Assembly: GCF_009728835.1 (NCBI RefSeq)
Contig: NZ_CP033455.1
Location: forward strand, 1,067,568-1,131,567
Source: Ehrlichia ruminantium
GTDB taxonomy: Bacteria; Pseudomonadota; Alphaproteobacteria; Rickettsiales; Anaplasmataceae
DNA: 64,000 nucleotides
Direction of reading: 5' to 3'
Positions within the stretch are counted from its first letter, which is position 1. Every line of letters starts with the position of its first letter. Both the position numbers and the translations under genes were made by a program. This document shows, piece by piece, positions 31,997-43,385 of the stretch. The notes beneath the pieces were generated by a model. The model ran no database searches, was not told where the DNA came from, and saw only the letters and a program-made list of their open reading frames with translations.

Positions 31997-32851
31997 TTAT
32001 TTAGATGCTAAAACATCCATTAATTCTCTCCATTCTCTTTTACCAATGCCAGTATCTTCCCTAGCAACTTCTTCTCCTGCAATTAGTTTTTTTACAACAT
32101 TTAATGCACTTTTTGAAAAACTTTGAGATTCTAAACAATATTCAACAAACGCTGCATAAGTCAATGGTACCCACTTTTTGACAATTTCTAACATAGTCTG
32201 TGCATAAACCCTAATCTCATACTGAGCATGTACATCAGACCTCAACCTCAGAAAATGTAATAAATTATGTAAATCTATTTTCCAATACCATTCAGTATAA
32301 TAATTTAGAGTAAGATTAATACGCGATATTTCTCTTGAAACACCTTTATCTAAAAACTTATTATAAGTTTCATAGACCATATTAGAATCATTTTTCAAAA
32401 GGTCAATCACATATTGAGCATCCTCATCAGATAAACTATTTCCCCTACCCTGCGCATTATCCTCAGATTGAGTGGCTACTTGATCAAGTTCAGGAACATA
32501 GAATTTATGATCCAAAACAGAATACCTAGCAGAATATTCATTAACATTTGCAGTTCTATGACGTACCCACTGTCTTGCAACAAATATAGGCAATTTAATA
32601 TGAAACTTGATCTCACACATTTCAAACGGTGTAGTATGCGAATGACGCATCAGATAATTAATTAATGCAGCATCTTGGCTTACACTTTTAGTTCCTCTTC
32701 CATAGGATATTCTAGCAGCTTGTACTACAGATTCATCAGACCCCATATAATCTATTAACCTGACAAACCCCTGGTCTAAAACCTTATATTCCTTATAAAG
32801 TATCTCCTCCAATTCAGGAACAACTATACGTTTTGTAATTTCTGACTCCAT
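31997..32851 (-). CDS. thyX: FAD-dependent thymidylate synthase
   Basis: Makes dTMP from dUMP with methylene-THF as carbon donor and reduced FAD as hydride source. The 284-residue protein carries the diagnostic ThyX motif [15 protein letters not shown] (about 95-109), matching RHRxxSxNExSxRYS apart from the usual Ser, plus [15 protein letters not shown] near the N-terminus and the FAD/dUMP-binding [21 protein letters not shown] (read in two halves, about 198-218). The N-terminal extension before residue 25 is common in alphaproteobacterial ThyX. ThyX in place of ThyA is consistent with Rickettsiales. Isolated by repeat arrays on both sides. Confidence 0.97.
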   Translation of the reverse strand: MESEITKRIVVPELEEILYKEYKVLDQGFVRLIDYMGSDESVVQAARISYGRGTKSVSQDAALINYLMRHSHTTPFEMCEIKFHIKLPIFVARQWVRHRTANVNEYSARYSVLDHKFYVPELDQVATQSEDNAQGRGNSLSDEDAQYVIDLLKNDSNMVYETYNKFLDKGVSREISRINLTLNYYTEWYWKIDLHNLLHFLRLRSDVHAQYEIRVYAQTMLEIVKKWVPLTYAAFVEYCLESQSFSKSALNVVKKLIAGEEVAREDTGIGKREWRELMDVLASK

Positions 32852-32989
32852 AACCTGCCATATTTTAATTATTAATACTTAATACTAACAATTGGTTACA
32901 TTAGATCAAGTTTAAAAATATAACCAGACATTATAGAATATTTCACACACATACAAATGCATAATAAGAAAAATTACTATACTTTTTTA

Positions 32990-34075
32990 AGTTCAATACA
33001 CACAACTATAACTCATAACTTACGTATTTCACTAATATTCACAATCTTCCTACAGGAATCTATACTTTAAAACTCAAATGTCTACTAAATAGAGACCTTA
33101 CACATATCCAAAAACGTAAAATACAAAGAATTACCTGTATTTACTTAAGTCCAACATATACAACTATAACTTTATAGTTTATGCAGCCTACTACTTTTTA
33201 CAAGTTCTATACAAATTTATACTATCTATATTTCAAATGTTGATTAAATAGAAACCTTACATATCTCCAAAAATGTAAAATACAAAGAATTACCTGTACT
33301 TACTTAAGTCCAATATATACAACCATAACTTATGGTTTATACATCCTACTACTTTTATAAGTTCTATACAAACTTATATTATCTATATCTCAAATGTCTA
33401 TTAAATAGAAACCTTACACACATCCAAAAATGTAAAATACGAAGAATTACTTGTACTTACTTAAGTCCAATATATACAACTATAACTTATGGTTTATACA
33501 TCCTACTACTTTTACAAGTTCTATACAAACTTATATTATCTATATCTCAAATGTCTATTAAATAGAAACCTTACACACATCCAAAAATGTAAAATACGAA
33601 GAATTACTTGTACTTACTTAAGTCCAACATATACAACTATAACTTATAGTGTATACATCCTACTACTTTTACAAGTTCTATACAAACTTATATTATCTAT
33701 ATCTCAAATGTCTATTAAATAGAAACCTTACACACATCCAAAAATGTAAAATACGAAGAATTACTTGTACTTACTTAAGTCCAACATATACAACTATAAC
33801 TTATAGCGTATACATCCTACTACTTTTATAAGTTCTATACAAATTTATACTACCTATATTTCAAATGTTGATTAAATAGAAACCTTACACATATCCAGAA
33901 ATGTAAAATACGAAGAATTACTTGTACTTACTTAAGTCCAACATATACAACTATAACTTATAGCGTATACATCCTACTACTTTTATAAGTTCTATACAAA
34001 TTTATACTACCTATATTTCAAATGTTGATTAAATAGAAACCTTACACATATCCAGAAATGTATTATAAACAAACT
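32990..34075. repeat. tandem array, 157-bp unit, about 7 copies
   Basis: CCTACTACTTTT recurs at 33187, 33345, 33502, 33659, 33816 and 33973 (step 157, first step 158), with a diverged copy before the first. The central units are almost identical. Each unit can be read as a 77-codon frame (starting near 33332 and 33489), but because 157 is not a multiple of three the frame shifts at each unit and every frame ends within the next. I regard these as non-coding. The remaining bases to 34570 (downstream of sdhB) show nothing else. Confidence 0.96.
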
Positions 34076-34570
34076 ACCAATACCTATCTAATCCTAACAT
34101 ATACACACCCACATAGCTAAGACCAATAATTTATGCACCTTACATGAAATATACTATATATAAATTTAAACCTTATACTAATATGCCATATAAATATAAT
34201 AAATATACATATACTTCATATCAAATAAGTAAAGATAAAGACTGCATACCCACATTACATAATATTACACCTCATTTACACCTAATTAAAGATTGTTATT
34301 AAGTATTTAACAAAAAAGCTATAAAGCTACTCACAAAAGCTACCAATAATATATATAAGAATTTACCCAGATGTTTCATGTTAAGGCACATTATCATCCA
34401 ATACTAAATAATTGTTTTAACAGAACCCAAATCTTGAAAAAACACTACTATAGTACATAATAAATAATTTACGGGATAATTCTCATGTAATGTAATTGAT
34501 GAGTAGATATACAACAGTAGAATTATTATAATAAAAACGTTCGACAACAACCTAGATTCAATTACTCTTT

Positions 34571-35347
34571 CTATCTTCTTACCATCATTTGCTTAATATT
34601 AGCAATCGCCTTAGCAGGATTTAAACCCTTAGGACAAGTATTGGTACAATTCATAATAGTATGGCAGCGGTATAATTTAAATGCATCATCAAGCATACTC
34701 AACCTCTTATCTGATGCTTCATCTCGACTATCAATTAACCATCTATATACTTGTAATAACGCAGCCGGTCCTAAATATTTATCTGGATTCCACCAATAAC
34801 TAGGACAACTAGTACTACAACATGCACATAATATACAATCATAAACTCCATCTAACTTACTCCGGTCCTTTATACTCTGCAATCTTTCCTTATCATGACT
34901 AGGTTCCTCAGCTTGCATCCATGGAGTAATGGACTCATATTGTTTGTAAAAATTACTTAAATCAGGTACTAAATCCTTAATGACATCCATATGTGGTAAA
35001 GGATAAATCTCAACATCTGACTTAATATCTGATATGGCTTTTGTACATGCTAGAGTATTAGTACCATCAATGTTCATTGCACAAGAACCACATATACCTT
35101 CTCTACACGACCTCCTGAATGTTAATGTAGAATCAATTTCATTTTTTATTTTTATAAGCGCATCAAGAACCATCTGTCCACATTGATCAAGATCTATAAA
35201 AAATTTATCAATTCTTGGATTACTATCATCATCCGGAGACCATCTATATATTTTAAAACACTTTACATTTTTTGCACCTTCAGGAGCATCATATACTTCT
35301 CCATTTTTATTAATCTTAGAATTCCTAGGTAAAAAAAACTGAACCAT
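34571..35347 (-). CDS. sdhB: succinate dehydrogenase iron-sulfur subunit
   Basis: Passes electrons from SdhA flavin to the membrane anchor in complex II. All three cluster motifs are present: [2Fe-2S] ligands in [16 protein letters not shown] with a later TLAC, [4Fe-4S] in [12 protein letters not shown], and [3Fe-4S] in [14 protein letters not shown]. The frame is open to 35422, which would overlap sdhA, but the ATG at 35347 ([11 protein letters not shown]) gives a normal 258 residues and has an AAAGGG ribosome-binding site about 7 nt upstream. That start lies 34 bp downstream of the sdhA stop, so the pair is an operon. The membrane subunits SdhC and SdhD are not in this neighbourhood. Confidence 0.96.
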   Translation of the reverse strand: MVQFFLPRNSKINKNGEVYDAPEGAKNVKCFKIYRWSPDDDSNPRIDKFFIDLDQCGQMVLDALIKIKNEIDSTLTFRRSCREGICGSCAMNIDGTNTLACTKAISDIKSDVEIYPLPHMDVIKDLVPDLSNFYKQYESITPWMQAEEPSHDKERLQSIKDRSKLDGVYDCILCACCSTSCPSYWWNPDKYLGPAALLQVYRWLIDSRDEASDKRLSMLDDAFKLYRCHTIMNCTNTCPKGLNPAKAIANIKQMMVRR

Positions 35348-35381
35348 AACAAACCCTTTTACACAATTCCTATACGGATAA

Positions 35382-37178
35382 CTAATATACTCTTTTCTGC
35401 GGAGGGAAATATTGAACATCACTTGTTAAAGTCGTCTTAGCAACATCCTTATATTTGATTTCTACAGAACAATTATTAGCATCATACCAAGCTAAAGTAT
35501 GCTTCATCCAATTTTCATCATCACGGTCAGGAAAATCTTCCCGTGCATGAGCTCCTCTACTTTCCTGACGGTTTGCTGCACATTCCATAGTTACAACTGC
35601 CTGTGGCATCATGTTAGTTAACTCTAACGCTTCAACCAGATCACTATTCCATATCATGCTTCTATCCTGTATGACAATCTCAGGCATAAGTTTAGCTACA
35701 TCCTTAATCTTGACTTTTCCTTCATCTAACACTTCTGCTGTGCGAAAAACAGCTGCATGATTTTGCATAACATGCTGCATTCTACTACGTACTTCTGCAA
35801 CACGTAAACTTCCCTTAGCGAACCTTATTCCATCAAAACGAGCAATTATTTTTTCTTCATTAGCTTTGTTTATAGGAGCATGCAACATTCCAGGTTTTAT
35901 TAATTCCTTAGCTTTAATAGCCGCAGCTCTACCAAAAACAACTAAGTCAAGTAATGAATTAGAACCTAAACGATTTGCACCATGTACAGAAACACATGCT
36001 GCTTCTCCTATTGCGAAAAGACCAGGTACGATTTTTTCTCCATTACTCGTTAATGTAATAACTTGACCATAATAGTTCGTAGGAATACCACCCATATTAT
36101 AATGTACAGTTGGTAATACAGGTATAGGTTCCTTAGTTACATCTACTCCAGCAAAAGTACGAGCAGTTTCACTAATACCTGGTAACTTATCATGTATAAC
36201 TTCTGCTCCTAAGTGAGATATAGATAAATATACATGATCTTTGTTAGGCCCTACACCACGACCTTCCCTAATTTCTAGAGTCATAGCTCTGCTAACAACA
36301 TCACGAGATGCCAAATCTTTAGCTTTTGGAGCATAACGCTCCATAAATCTTTCACCTTCAGAATTAATTAAATAACCACCTTCCCCTCTACATCCTTCAG
36401 TCATTAAACATCCTGACCCATATATTCCAGTAGGATGAAACTGTACAAATTCCATATCTTCCAAAGGTAAATCAATACGAGAGACCATCCCACCACCATC
36501 ACCAGTACAGGTATGCGCACTAGTTGCAGAGAAATATATTCTACCATATCCACCTGTAGCAAGAACAACAGTATGAGCACGAAACCTATGCAAATTTCCA
36601 TCACATAATGACCATGCAATCACACCCTGACACTCACCAGTTTCACTCATTAGTAAATCAATAGCAAAATATTCTACAAAAAACTTAGCATTGTGCTTTA
36701 AGGATTGCTGATATAGAGTATGAAGTATAGCATGACCAGTCTTATCAGATGCAGCACAAGTACGTATTGCTGGCTTACCCTTACCAAATTCTGTAGTCAT
36801 ACCACCAAAAGGACGCTGATATATTTTACCATCACTAGTACGTGAGAAAGGTACGCCATAACGTTCAAGTTCAATGACAGATTCTGCTGCATTTTTACAC
36901 ATATATTCAATAGCATCTTGATCACCTAACCAGTCAGAACCTTTGACGGTATCAAACATATGCCATCTCCAGTCATCTTCAGTGACATTACCCAACGCAG
37001 CACTAATACCACCTTGAGCAGCGACTGTATGACTTCTTGTAGGAAAAACTTTAGATATGCATGCAACAGACAAGCCAATAGAAGTCATACCAAAAGTTGC
37101 CCTTAAACCAGCTCCTCCAGCACCTACTATTACAACGTCATACTCGTGGTCTATAATACTGTATGCAGAATTAGACAT
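35382..37178 (-). CDS. sdhA: succinate dehydrogenase flavoprotein subunit
   Basis: Oxidises succinate to fumarate in the TCA cycle and respiratory chain. The 598-residue protein shows the dinucleotide fold [17 protein letters not shown] (about 15-31), the covalent-FAD histidine in [11 protein letters not shown] (about 47-57), [12 protein letters not shown] (about 207-218), the substrate-site FVQFHPTG (about 242-249) and [19 protein letters not shown] (about 401-419). The C-terminal [16 protein letters not shown] is also conserved. Length and order fit mitochondrial-type SdhA, as expected for Rickettsiales. First gene of sdhA-sdhB; 1.2 kb of non-coding sequence lies upstream. Confidence 0.98.
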   Translation of the reverse strand: MSNSAYSIIDHEYDVVIVGAGGAGLRATFGMTSIGLSVACISKVFPTRSHTVAAQGGISAALGNVTEDDWRWHMFDTVKGSDWLGDQDAIEYMCKNAAESVIELERYGVPFSRTSDGKIYQRPFGGMTTEFGKGKPAIRTCAASDKTGHAILHTLYQQSLKHNAKFFVEYFAIDLLMSETGECQGVIAWSLCDGNLHRFRAHTVVLATGGYGRIYFSATSAHTCTGDGGGMVSRIDLPLEDMEFVQFHPTGIYGSGCLMTEGCRGEGGYLINSEGERFMERYAPKAKDLASRDVVSRAMTLEIREGRGVGPNKDHVYLSISHLGAEVIHDKLPGISETARTFAGVDVTKEPIPVLPTVHYNMGGIPTNYYGQVITLTSNGEKIVPGLFAIGEAACVSVHGANRLGSNSLLDLVVFGRAAAIKAKELIKPGMLHAPINKANEEKIIARFDGIRFAKGSLRVAEVRSRMQHVMQNHAAVFRTAEVLDEGKVKIKDVAKLMPEIVIQDRSMIWNSDLVEALELTNMMPQAVVTMECAANRQESRGAHAREDFPDRDDENWMKHTLAWYDANNCSVEIKYKDVAKTTLTSDVQYFPPQKRVY

Positions 37179-38373
37179 TACAAAAAACGATATTTACAAA
37201 ACAATAGAAAACATAACTAGGCTACCATAATAACACCGTGAGTCAACATAATTTCTATGTTAAAAAAGTTTCATAATATACTCACAGCTTTACTAATAAA
37301 ATTAAGAACAAATATCGTCACTCAACTTTATATATTGCTCAATATAATAATATCAATTATCTAATATTCAGATTAAGAAAAAATAAATAATCAGTATTAT
37401 AACAAATACATCGTATATATTGGGGCAACATTATACTTAGGTATACATTATCATACCATAATGTTTATGTTTATTAAAGGCAATCTATACATATACAATA
37501 TATTAAAAGATCAAGATAATGAATTTCTGATATATCAACATAATTTTAGAATACTCTACTATCTATATAAAATACTATTAGTAAATAAAATACATGTAAC
37601 AATAAAATGACTTTTATATCAGTAACATAATTTCATATTTCCAATAGTAGTCCAAATGATACACAATAAGATATTATCAATTTACAAGCAACTTTTATAA
37701 TTTTCAGTAATTTATAAATATTACCATTATCAAAGTACTTAATCCTTTGCATTCACCTATATAATCTAAATAACACACATACTAATAATAAAATAATCAC
37801 TGAATACTGTTATAACAACTCAACCTAATTTTTTTCTTTTACACACACCAATAAAATTATAAACACTTACTACAAGAAATATCTTTATATACAATCATTG
37901 TGCTCTTACACTTATATAATTATAATATACCCTTAACATCCAAAATAAATTGATAACAAAACTATCGGGAAAATTATCTAAACTAACTAAAATATATGAA
38001 ATACACATATTCAAAATATTTGACTAATAAATTACACACTTATGTCGCGACACACAACAAACAATAATATTGATAAATGCATAATTATCATTACACATAA
38101 TTAAAACATACAAACAGATTCATTTCACACTAAACACTGACATACAACTCATAATAGTCTACTGACGGAATATATTTATCAGTTTACTAAGCAAAACGTC
38201 AAAAATTTATTTTAGTAATCATGTTTATTATGTACTAATATTAGATGGTTATAATATGTAATCCAATACCACACATATATAAGCCATAAATAAAAATTAA
38301 TACCTAAAAACAGTCCATAGCAATCATATGACTAAAAGAGGTGATCTAAAATTTCCCACAATATTAATACTGA
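37179..38373. other. non-coding gap upstream of sdhA
   Basis: About 1.2 kb of AT-rich DNA between sdhA and the ABC exporter, both minus-strand. It has no tandem array, tRNA, or frame of support, and no sign of sdhC or sdhD. A TTGACT hexamer occurs on the minus strand near 37240 but has no well-spaced -10 partner. Confidence 0.45.
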
Positions 38374-40125
38374 TCAACTAGAACTACCATTTGAAAAATT
38401 TTCATTTGATAACTGCAATTTTGCTAATTTACTATATAATCCATCTTGTTTGGCTATCAACGACTGATGAGTACCTACATCATCTATATATCCATTGTTA
38501 AACACAATTATCTTATCAGCCTTAACAACAGTTGATAGCCTATGTGCTATTATCAGCATTGTTTTATTACCTTTTAAATTATCCAAAGCATCATGAATTA
38601 ACTGCTCATTCTTCGAATCCAGAGATGATGTTGCCTCATCTAATATTAATATGTCTGCATCTTTCTTGAGTACAGCTCTTGCTATAGCAATCCTTTGTTT
38701 TTGTCCTTCAGACAGACATAACCCTCTTTCACCAACAAAAGTATCAAATTTATCAGGTAGGCTTTCTATAAAATCAAGAATACAAGCTGTTCTTGCTGCA
38801 TTCTCTACATCTTTATATGCAGCATCTGATACCCCATATTTTATATTTTCTAATATAGTACCAGAAAACATTATAGGATTCTGAGGAACAACAGAGAATA
38901 AAGAACGTAAACTACTCAGTGATAACTCTTTTATATTTATACCATCAATACTTACATTACCAGATGTAATATCATAAAAACGTAACAATATATTAGTAAT
39001 AGTACTTTTACCACTCCCAGAAGGTCCAACTAATGCAACAACTTGACCTTTATCAATAGAAAATGATACTCCTTTTAACGCAGGATCATTTTGCTTGCTA
39101 GGATAATAAAAAGTTACATCATTAACTAGGATTGAATTTTTTAATCCATGCACGACTTTAGGACTTTCTATTTCATTAATATCCAATGGCATTGATAATA
39201 TTTTTGAAATATCTTCTGAAATTCTTACAGCCTTCTGTATATCATGAAGATTATCCCCCATATTATTTACTGATCCAGCAGCTATTGCAGCATAAAATAT
39301 AAATGAGAAAAGAGAACCAACAGTAATGTTATTATTCAATACTTCTCTAATTCCTAAAGATAAAACAAGGCCTATCGAAGTCATAGCAGAAGTAATAATC
39401 AAAGTTACCAATAATGCACGTAGAATAATATACTTATTTGTGATATTTAACGAAATACCTAATAAATTAGCAAACTTTTGTTTTATAGTATATTCTTTAG
39501 AGAAAGATTGAATAACAGAAATACCACGATAAGTCTCTTCAACAAATGATGTAATTTCATCAGTTTTTAATCGTACCTTTTGTGATAGAGATTTTACCTT
39601 CTTACCAAGAGACGTCAAAATCACCAAAATAATTGGTATTACTACTACAGTATATGTAGTTAATTTAAAGTTAGTATGTACTAGCATTACAACACTACCT
39701 AATAAAGTAGTTGCATTTCTTAATATTGTTGACATACTAGCACTTAATATTACCTGCAGTGCTGATGTATCAGCCATCAAACGTGTTACTAAGCTTGAAA
39801 TACTATTATTCTCAAAAAACCTTGGAGAAAAATGTATTACTTTGTTATATAAGTTTAATCTAATCCCAGTAATAACCCTCTCACTTCCATAACCTGTAAG
39901 CCACATCCGTAGGAAAGAAGTCACTCCAACTATCAAAACTACTACTAACAGAAACAGTAACGCATTGTTTATAGACGTAACACTGGACGTTGTAACCCAA
40001 GAATCAACTAAGTTATGTAAACCATACCCAAATGCTAAAATCGTAACAGAGGAAACAGCAACTACTAGATACGCAAATATAAAGTATAACAGGTGAGGCT
40101 TTACAAATTGAAATAATATTTTCAT
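38374..40125 (-). CDS. ABC exporter, fused permease and ATPase (MsbA/lipid-exporter type)
   Basis: A 583-residue half-transporter that would work as a homodimer in the inner membrane. The N-terminal ~300 residues hold six membrane segments; the C-terminal ATPase has Walker A GPSGSGKST (about 366-374), the Q loop, ABC signature LSEGQKQRIAIARA (about 469-482), Walker B DILILDEATSSLD (about 488-500) and the H loop IIAHRLSTV. The order and sequence suit the MsbA-like lipid/multidrug exporters. Since Ehrlichia lacks lipopolysaccharide, a lipid A role would not apply; the substrate is unknown. It starts 3 bp after the cyaY stop, so the two are cotranscribed. Confidence 0.92.
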   Translation of the reverse strand: MKILFQFVKPHLLYFIFAYLVVAVSSVTILAFGYGLHNLVDSWVTTSSVTSINNALLFLLVVVLIVGVTSFLRMWLTGYGSERVITGIRLNLYNKVIHFSPRFFENNSISSLVTRLMADTSALQVILSASMSTILRNATTLLGSVVMLVHTNFKLTTYTVVVIPIILVILTSLGKKVKSLSQKVRLKTDEITSFVEETYRGISVIQSFSKEYTIKQKFANLLGISLNITNKYIILRALLVTLIITSAMTSIGLVLSLGIREVLNNNITVGSLFSFIFYAAIAAGSVNNMGDNLHDIQKAVRISEDISKILSMPLDINEIESPKVVHGLKNSILVNDVTFYYPSKQNDPALKGVSFSIDKGQVVALVGPSGSGKSTITNILLRFYDITSGNVSIDGINIKELSLSSLRSLFSVVPQNPIMFSGTILENIKYGVSDAAYKDVENAARTACILDFIESLPDKFDTFVGERGLCLSEGQKQRIAIARAVLKKDADILILDEATSSLDSKNEQLIHDALDNLKGNKTMLIIAHRLSTVVKADKIIVFNNGYIDDVGTHQSLIAKQDGLYSKLAKLQLSNENFSNGSSS

Positions 40126-40128
40126 TTT

Positions 40129-40458
40129 CTATATCATAATATTAAATAACATATTAATTTCAGATCTTAAGAAGTTAAATAGTTCATTATTGTTAGAATT
40201 AATCCAAATGCCTAAGGATTTATCATAACTAAAACGTACTGATCCACTAATAGGAGAAGCAATCCAAATTTGCATAGATGGTTCATGTCTACTAACAATA
40301 TACACATTACCTTTACCATCAGATATATTAACTACTCCATCAAAATTTTCACATTCCAATATTCCATCTATATCAGCATTATCTATCATACTGACCAAAG
40401 TATTTAGCATACTACAAGATAAATTTTGAAAATCAAATACACACAAGGAATTTGACAT
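40129..40458 (-). CDS. cyaY: frataxin-like iron-sulfur cluster assembly protein CyaY
   Basis: A 109-residue cytosolic protein that fits bacterial frataxin in length and pattern. It has an acidic N-terminal helix (NTLVSMIDNADIDGILECEN), then beta strands with GVVNISDGKGNVYIVSRHEPS and the family's most conserved block, QIWIASPISGSVRF (about 75-88), which corresponds to QIWLSSPxSGPxRF. Frataxins bind iron and tune the cysteine desulfurase during Fe-S cluster assembly. Clustered with an ABC exporter downstream (3 bp) and glyA upstream (191 bp). Fe-S cofactors are needed for SdhB and others encoded here. Confidence 0.88.
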   Translation of the reverse strand: MSNSLCVFDFQNLSCSMLNTLVSMIDNADIDGILECENFDGVVNISDGKGNVYIVSRHEPSMQIWIASPISGSVRFSYDKSLGIWINSNNNELFNFLRSEINMLFNIMI

Positions 40459-40649
40459 TTATACTTCCCATAAATATTATGGCCAAATAAACTACATTTA
40501 ACTCTAACAATAATGAACTGTATTACAATATCTTAAAAAAAGAACAAATAAGCTTACCATTTTTTTTCATTAATAATATTATTTAATAAAAAAATCAAGC
40601 TATTTATGAGATATCCGAAAAATAAGTATCACATTATTTAATAAAATAA

Positions 40650-41915
40650 TTAAACTCTGAAAGCATCAGTTAATTCTTTCACCCTTTTGATGACATCTTG
40701 TTCAATAGATAACCTGACATCATCAGTAGCTTTTAAACTATCAACAACATCACATACCATATGACCAATCTTTTCAAACTCTGGTTCCTGTAATCCCCTA
40801 GATGTTTCAGCAGCACTACCAAATCTTAATCCAGAAGTTACAAAAGGTTTTTCTGGATCAAAAGGAATAGCATTTTTATTGCAAATTATTCCCAACCTTT
40901 CCAAAGCAAGCACCGCATCTTTTCCAGTAACAGCTTTAGGACGTAAATCAACAACTACCATATGAGAATCTGTACCACCAGTCAGTACATTAAGACCACG
41001 TTCTTGGAATACTTTAACCAATGTTTTAGAATTCTTAATTATCTGCTTTGCATACTCCTTAAATTCTGGCTTTAACGCTTCCCCAAATGCTACTGCCCTA
41101 GCAGCAATAACATGCATTAGTGGACCTCCTTGCATCCCAGGGAAAATTGAAGATTGGATCTTTTTAAAAATATCTTCATGATTTGTCATTATAACTGCAC
41201 CCCTAGGACCACGTAAAGTCTTATGAGTAGTAGATGTAATGACATGAGCATATTCAATAGGTGAAGGAAATTCCCCTGCAGCAACTAATCCAGCATAATG
41301 AGCTATATCAGCTAAAAGATAAGCACCCACTTTATCAGCAATTTCTCTAAATCTTTTAAAATCTATTCTACGTGGATAAGCAGAAGAACCAGCAATAATT
41401 AATGATGGATTATGCGATAAAGCAAGCTTTTCAATCTCATCCATATCTATCATACCAGTATCACGATCAACTTGGTATTGTATAGCATTAAACCATTTAC
41501 CAGAAATACTAGGAGCTGAACCATGAGTTAAGTGCCCACCACAATCCAAGGACATACCAATTACTGTATCACCTGGTTTAAGCAAAGCGGCAAATACTCC
41601 TTGATTAGCCTGAGAACCAGAGTGTGGTTGTACATTTGCAAACTTACATCCAAATAATTTACATAAACGCTCTATTGCAATATTCTCTATAATATCTGCA
41701 AAATGGCAGCCACAGTAATACCTCCTACCAGGATAACCTTCCGCATATTTATTTGTAAATATAGAGCCTTGTGCCTGTAAAACTGCTTTACTGACAAAAT
41801 TTTCAGATGCTATTAATTGTAGCTGAGAATTTTGTCTATTCGATTCGTCAGTAATACATTGAAATACTTCCGTATCTACATCTTGTAAGTCATAATCTGA
41901 AATATATCTAACCAT
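40650..41915 (-). CDS. glyA: serine hydroxymethyltransferase
   Basis: PLP enzyme that converts serine and THF to glycine and methylene-THF, the carbon source for FolD and ThyX. The 421-residue protein has the N-terminal [10 protein letters not shown] and [17 protein letters not shown] substrate-binding segments (about 35-70), the PLP-binding [13 protein letters not shown] with Lys at about residue 232, and [14 protein letters not shown] (about 313-326). Length is standard. It follows rplI by 77 bp on the same strand, so it may belong to the ribosomal-protein transcript. Confidence 0.98.
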   Translation of the reverse strand: MVRYISDYDLQDVDTEVFQCITDESNRQNSQLQLIASENFVSKAVLQAQGSIFTNKYAEGYPGRRYYCGCHFADIIENIAIERLCKLFGCKFANVQPHSGSQANQGVFAALLKPGDTVIGMSLDCGGHLTHGSAPSISGKWFNAIQYQVDRDTGMIDMDEIEKLALSHNPSLIIAGSSAYPRRIDFKRFREIADKVGAYLLADIAHYAGLVAAGEFPSPIEYAHVITSTTHKTLRGPRGAVIMTNHEDIFKKIQSSIFPGMQGGPLMHVIAARAVAFGEALKPEFKEYAKQIIKNSKTLVKVFQERGLNVLTGGTDSHMVVVDLRPKAVTGKDAVLALERLGIICNKNAIPFDPEKPFVTSGLRFGSAAETSRGLQEPEFEKIGHMVCDVVDSLKATDDVRLSIEQDVIKRVKELTDAFRV

Positions 41916-41992
41916 AGTAATAACAACCCCTGTATCAACATTTATAAAATTAAGCCTTAACAGCGTATTACAAGACTAGGTATAAAAGTATA

Positions 41993-42607
41993 TTATTGAC
42001 TTTCTTCCTGATTTTCTATTCTCTCTTCAGTACTATTCCCATCATCTGATACGCTACTAAGTATTGAACTTTCAGTTCCTGTAGTATTTGCTGCCTCATC
42101 ATTAGTTTTCTCTTTTTTCTTTTGCTTTTCTAAATGCAATTTTTGCGCTTGCATAGCCCCAAGATCATTTTTTACAACATAAAGCATTATAGGAACCACA
42201 AGCTCAGGATGAAGTTCCAAATTAACTACATACTCACCAATATATTTAATTACAGAATGAAAAAATATGTTATGGTAGTGTATGTTATGCCCCTTATCAG
42301 ACAACAATTTAGATATACACTTTGGAGTCACTGACCCAAAGAGCTTTCCATCATCAGCAGCTTGTCTTATTATCACTAAAAACTCATTTTGTAAAGACAA
42401 TTGTAAAGCTTTTGCAGCTTCTAATTTTTCTAAATTTTCTTGTTGAATAGATACACGCTGCTCTTCTAAAATCTTTAGATTTTCCTTTGTCGCCCTAACT
42501 GCCTTTTTTTGCGCTAACAAATACCTAGCATATCCCGGCTTTACTTTAGTAACTACCCCTGCTTTGCCAAGATTTCTAACACTCTCTTTGAGGATAACTG
42601 ATAACAT
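41993..42607 (-). CDS. rplI: 50S ribosomal protein L9
   Basis: Two-domain 23S rRNA-binding protein. The N-terminal domain is clear: VILKESVRNLGKAGVVTKVKPGYARYLLAQKKAVRAT (conserved G-x-x-G-x-V-x-V-x-x-G-Y-x-R-N/Y-x-L pattern), followed by the long connecting helix and the C-terminal domain with DDGKLFGSVT. At 204 residues it is longer than the usual 149 because of a C-terminal tail rich in Lys, Glu, Ser and Asn (from about 155), of the kind seen in several alphaproteobacteria. Third gene of rpsF-rpsR-rplI; 20 bp after rpsR. Confidence 0.97.
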   Translation of the reverse strand: MLSVILKESVRNLGKAGVVTKVKPGYARYLLAQKKAVRATKENLKILEEQRVSIQQENLEKLEAAKALQLSLQNEFLVIIRQAADDGKLFGSVTPKCISKLLSDKGHNIHYHNIFFHSVIKYIGEYVVNLELHPELVVPIMLYVVKNDLGAMQAQKLHLEKQKKKEKTNDEAANTTGTESSILSSVSDDGNSTEERIENQEESQ

Positions 42608-42627
42608 ATTAACCTATAAATAAAAAA

Positions 42628-42915
42628 CTAACAATAAGGCAATAGAGCTAAATAACGTGCTCTCTTTATAGCAGTAGATAACAACCTTTGTTTTCTAGAA
42701 GAAACTGAGGTAATCCTGCTTGGCAAGATACGCCCATATTCTGAAGTAAACTTGGATAATAAAGCTTTATTCTTATAATCTATATCCTCATTTGAACACT
42801 GCTCTAACGGACAAGCCTTAGACCTTCTAAAATATGGTCTCTTCAAATAAGCTAGAGGAGAATATGCTGTACCACCTGAGTTATTAGAATTTGTCTTCTT
42901 ACTTTTTTTCAACAT
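42628..42915 (-). CDS. rpsR: 30S ribosomal protein S18
   Basis: Small-subunit protein that pairs with S6 on the platform. The 95-residue sequence contains the S18 core: [50 protein letters not shown], read in parts from about residue 46, with the conserved GRILPSR and [11 protein letters not shown] blocks. The N-terminal extension before residue 30 (Lys/Asn/Ser-rich) is longer than in E. coli. It sits between rpsF (13 bp upstream) and rplI (20 bp downstream). Confidence 0.97.
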   Translation of the reverse strand: MLKKSKKTNSNNSGGTAYSPLAYLKRPYFRRSKACPLEQCSNEDIDYKNKALLSKFTSEYGRILPSRITSVSSRKQRLLSTAIKRARYLALLPYC

Positions 42916-42928
42916 AATAAATACCCAC

Positions 42929-43258
42929 TTACGCTTGATTTGCTTGTATCATTAATGAGTCACCTTCTGGCAACTTATCCCTCTTAAGACATAAGAAACG
43001 TAAAACATCCTCATTTAACCTTACTTTACGCTTAAACTCATCCATGCTAGTAGAAGATGACTTAATATACATCATACAATAATGTCCCTTATTCATCTTA
43101 TCTATGGCATAAGCAAAATCCAAAAGCCCCCAGTACTCATACTTAAGAAGCTCAGCACCATTTTTTGTTAATAAGGACGATAAACCTTTAACTAACCCTT
43201 CTAACTCATATTGAGTCAAACCTTGCTGTGCTATAAAAGTAAATTCATATAAAGGCAC
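42929..43258 (-). CDS. rpsF: 30S ribosomal protein S6
   Basis: A 109-residue ferredoxin-like fold protein of the 30S platform. Typical features are the N-terminal [11 protein letters not shown] strand, [19 protein letters not shown] (matching the family's WGxRxLAYxI) and [12 protein letters not shown]. It lacks the long acidic C-terminal tail of E. coli S6. First gene of rpsF-rpsR-rplI, whose order is conserved in bacteria; in many species the S6:S18 complex represses its own operon through the leader mRNA, which cannot be judged here. Confidence 0.97.
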   Translation of the reverse strand: MPLYEFTFIAQQGLTQYELEGLVKGLSSLLTKNGAELLKYEYWGLLDFAYAIDKMNKGHYCMMYIKSSSTSMDEFKRKVRLNEDVLRFLCLKRDKLPEGDSLMIQANQA

Positions 43259-43385
43259 GTCTTCTCCTTAACAAAAACCAGTTATGCTAGTATATAAAAT
43301 ATTACATGATAATCAAGTTAATTATTTTATCTTATTAGAGGTTTTTTTATAACTTAAGTATTGCAAGATAGATCAGGCATAAATT

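Noticed and set aside
33332-33831. Three successive similar 60-77 codon frames
   Set aside because: They are the same 157-bp repeat unit read in shifting frames; no continuous coding signal.
35348-35422. Longer sdhB start overlapping sdhA
   Set aside because: The ATG at 35347 has a good ribosome-binding site and gives the normal SdhB N-terminus.
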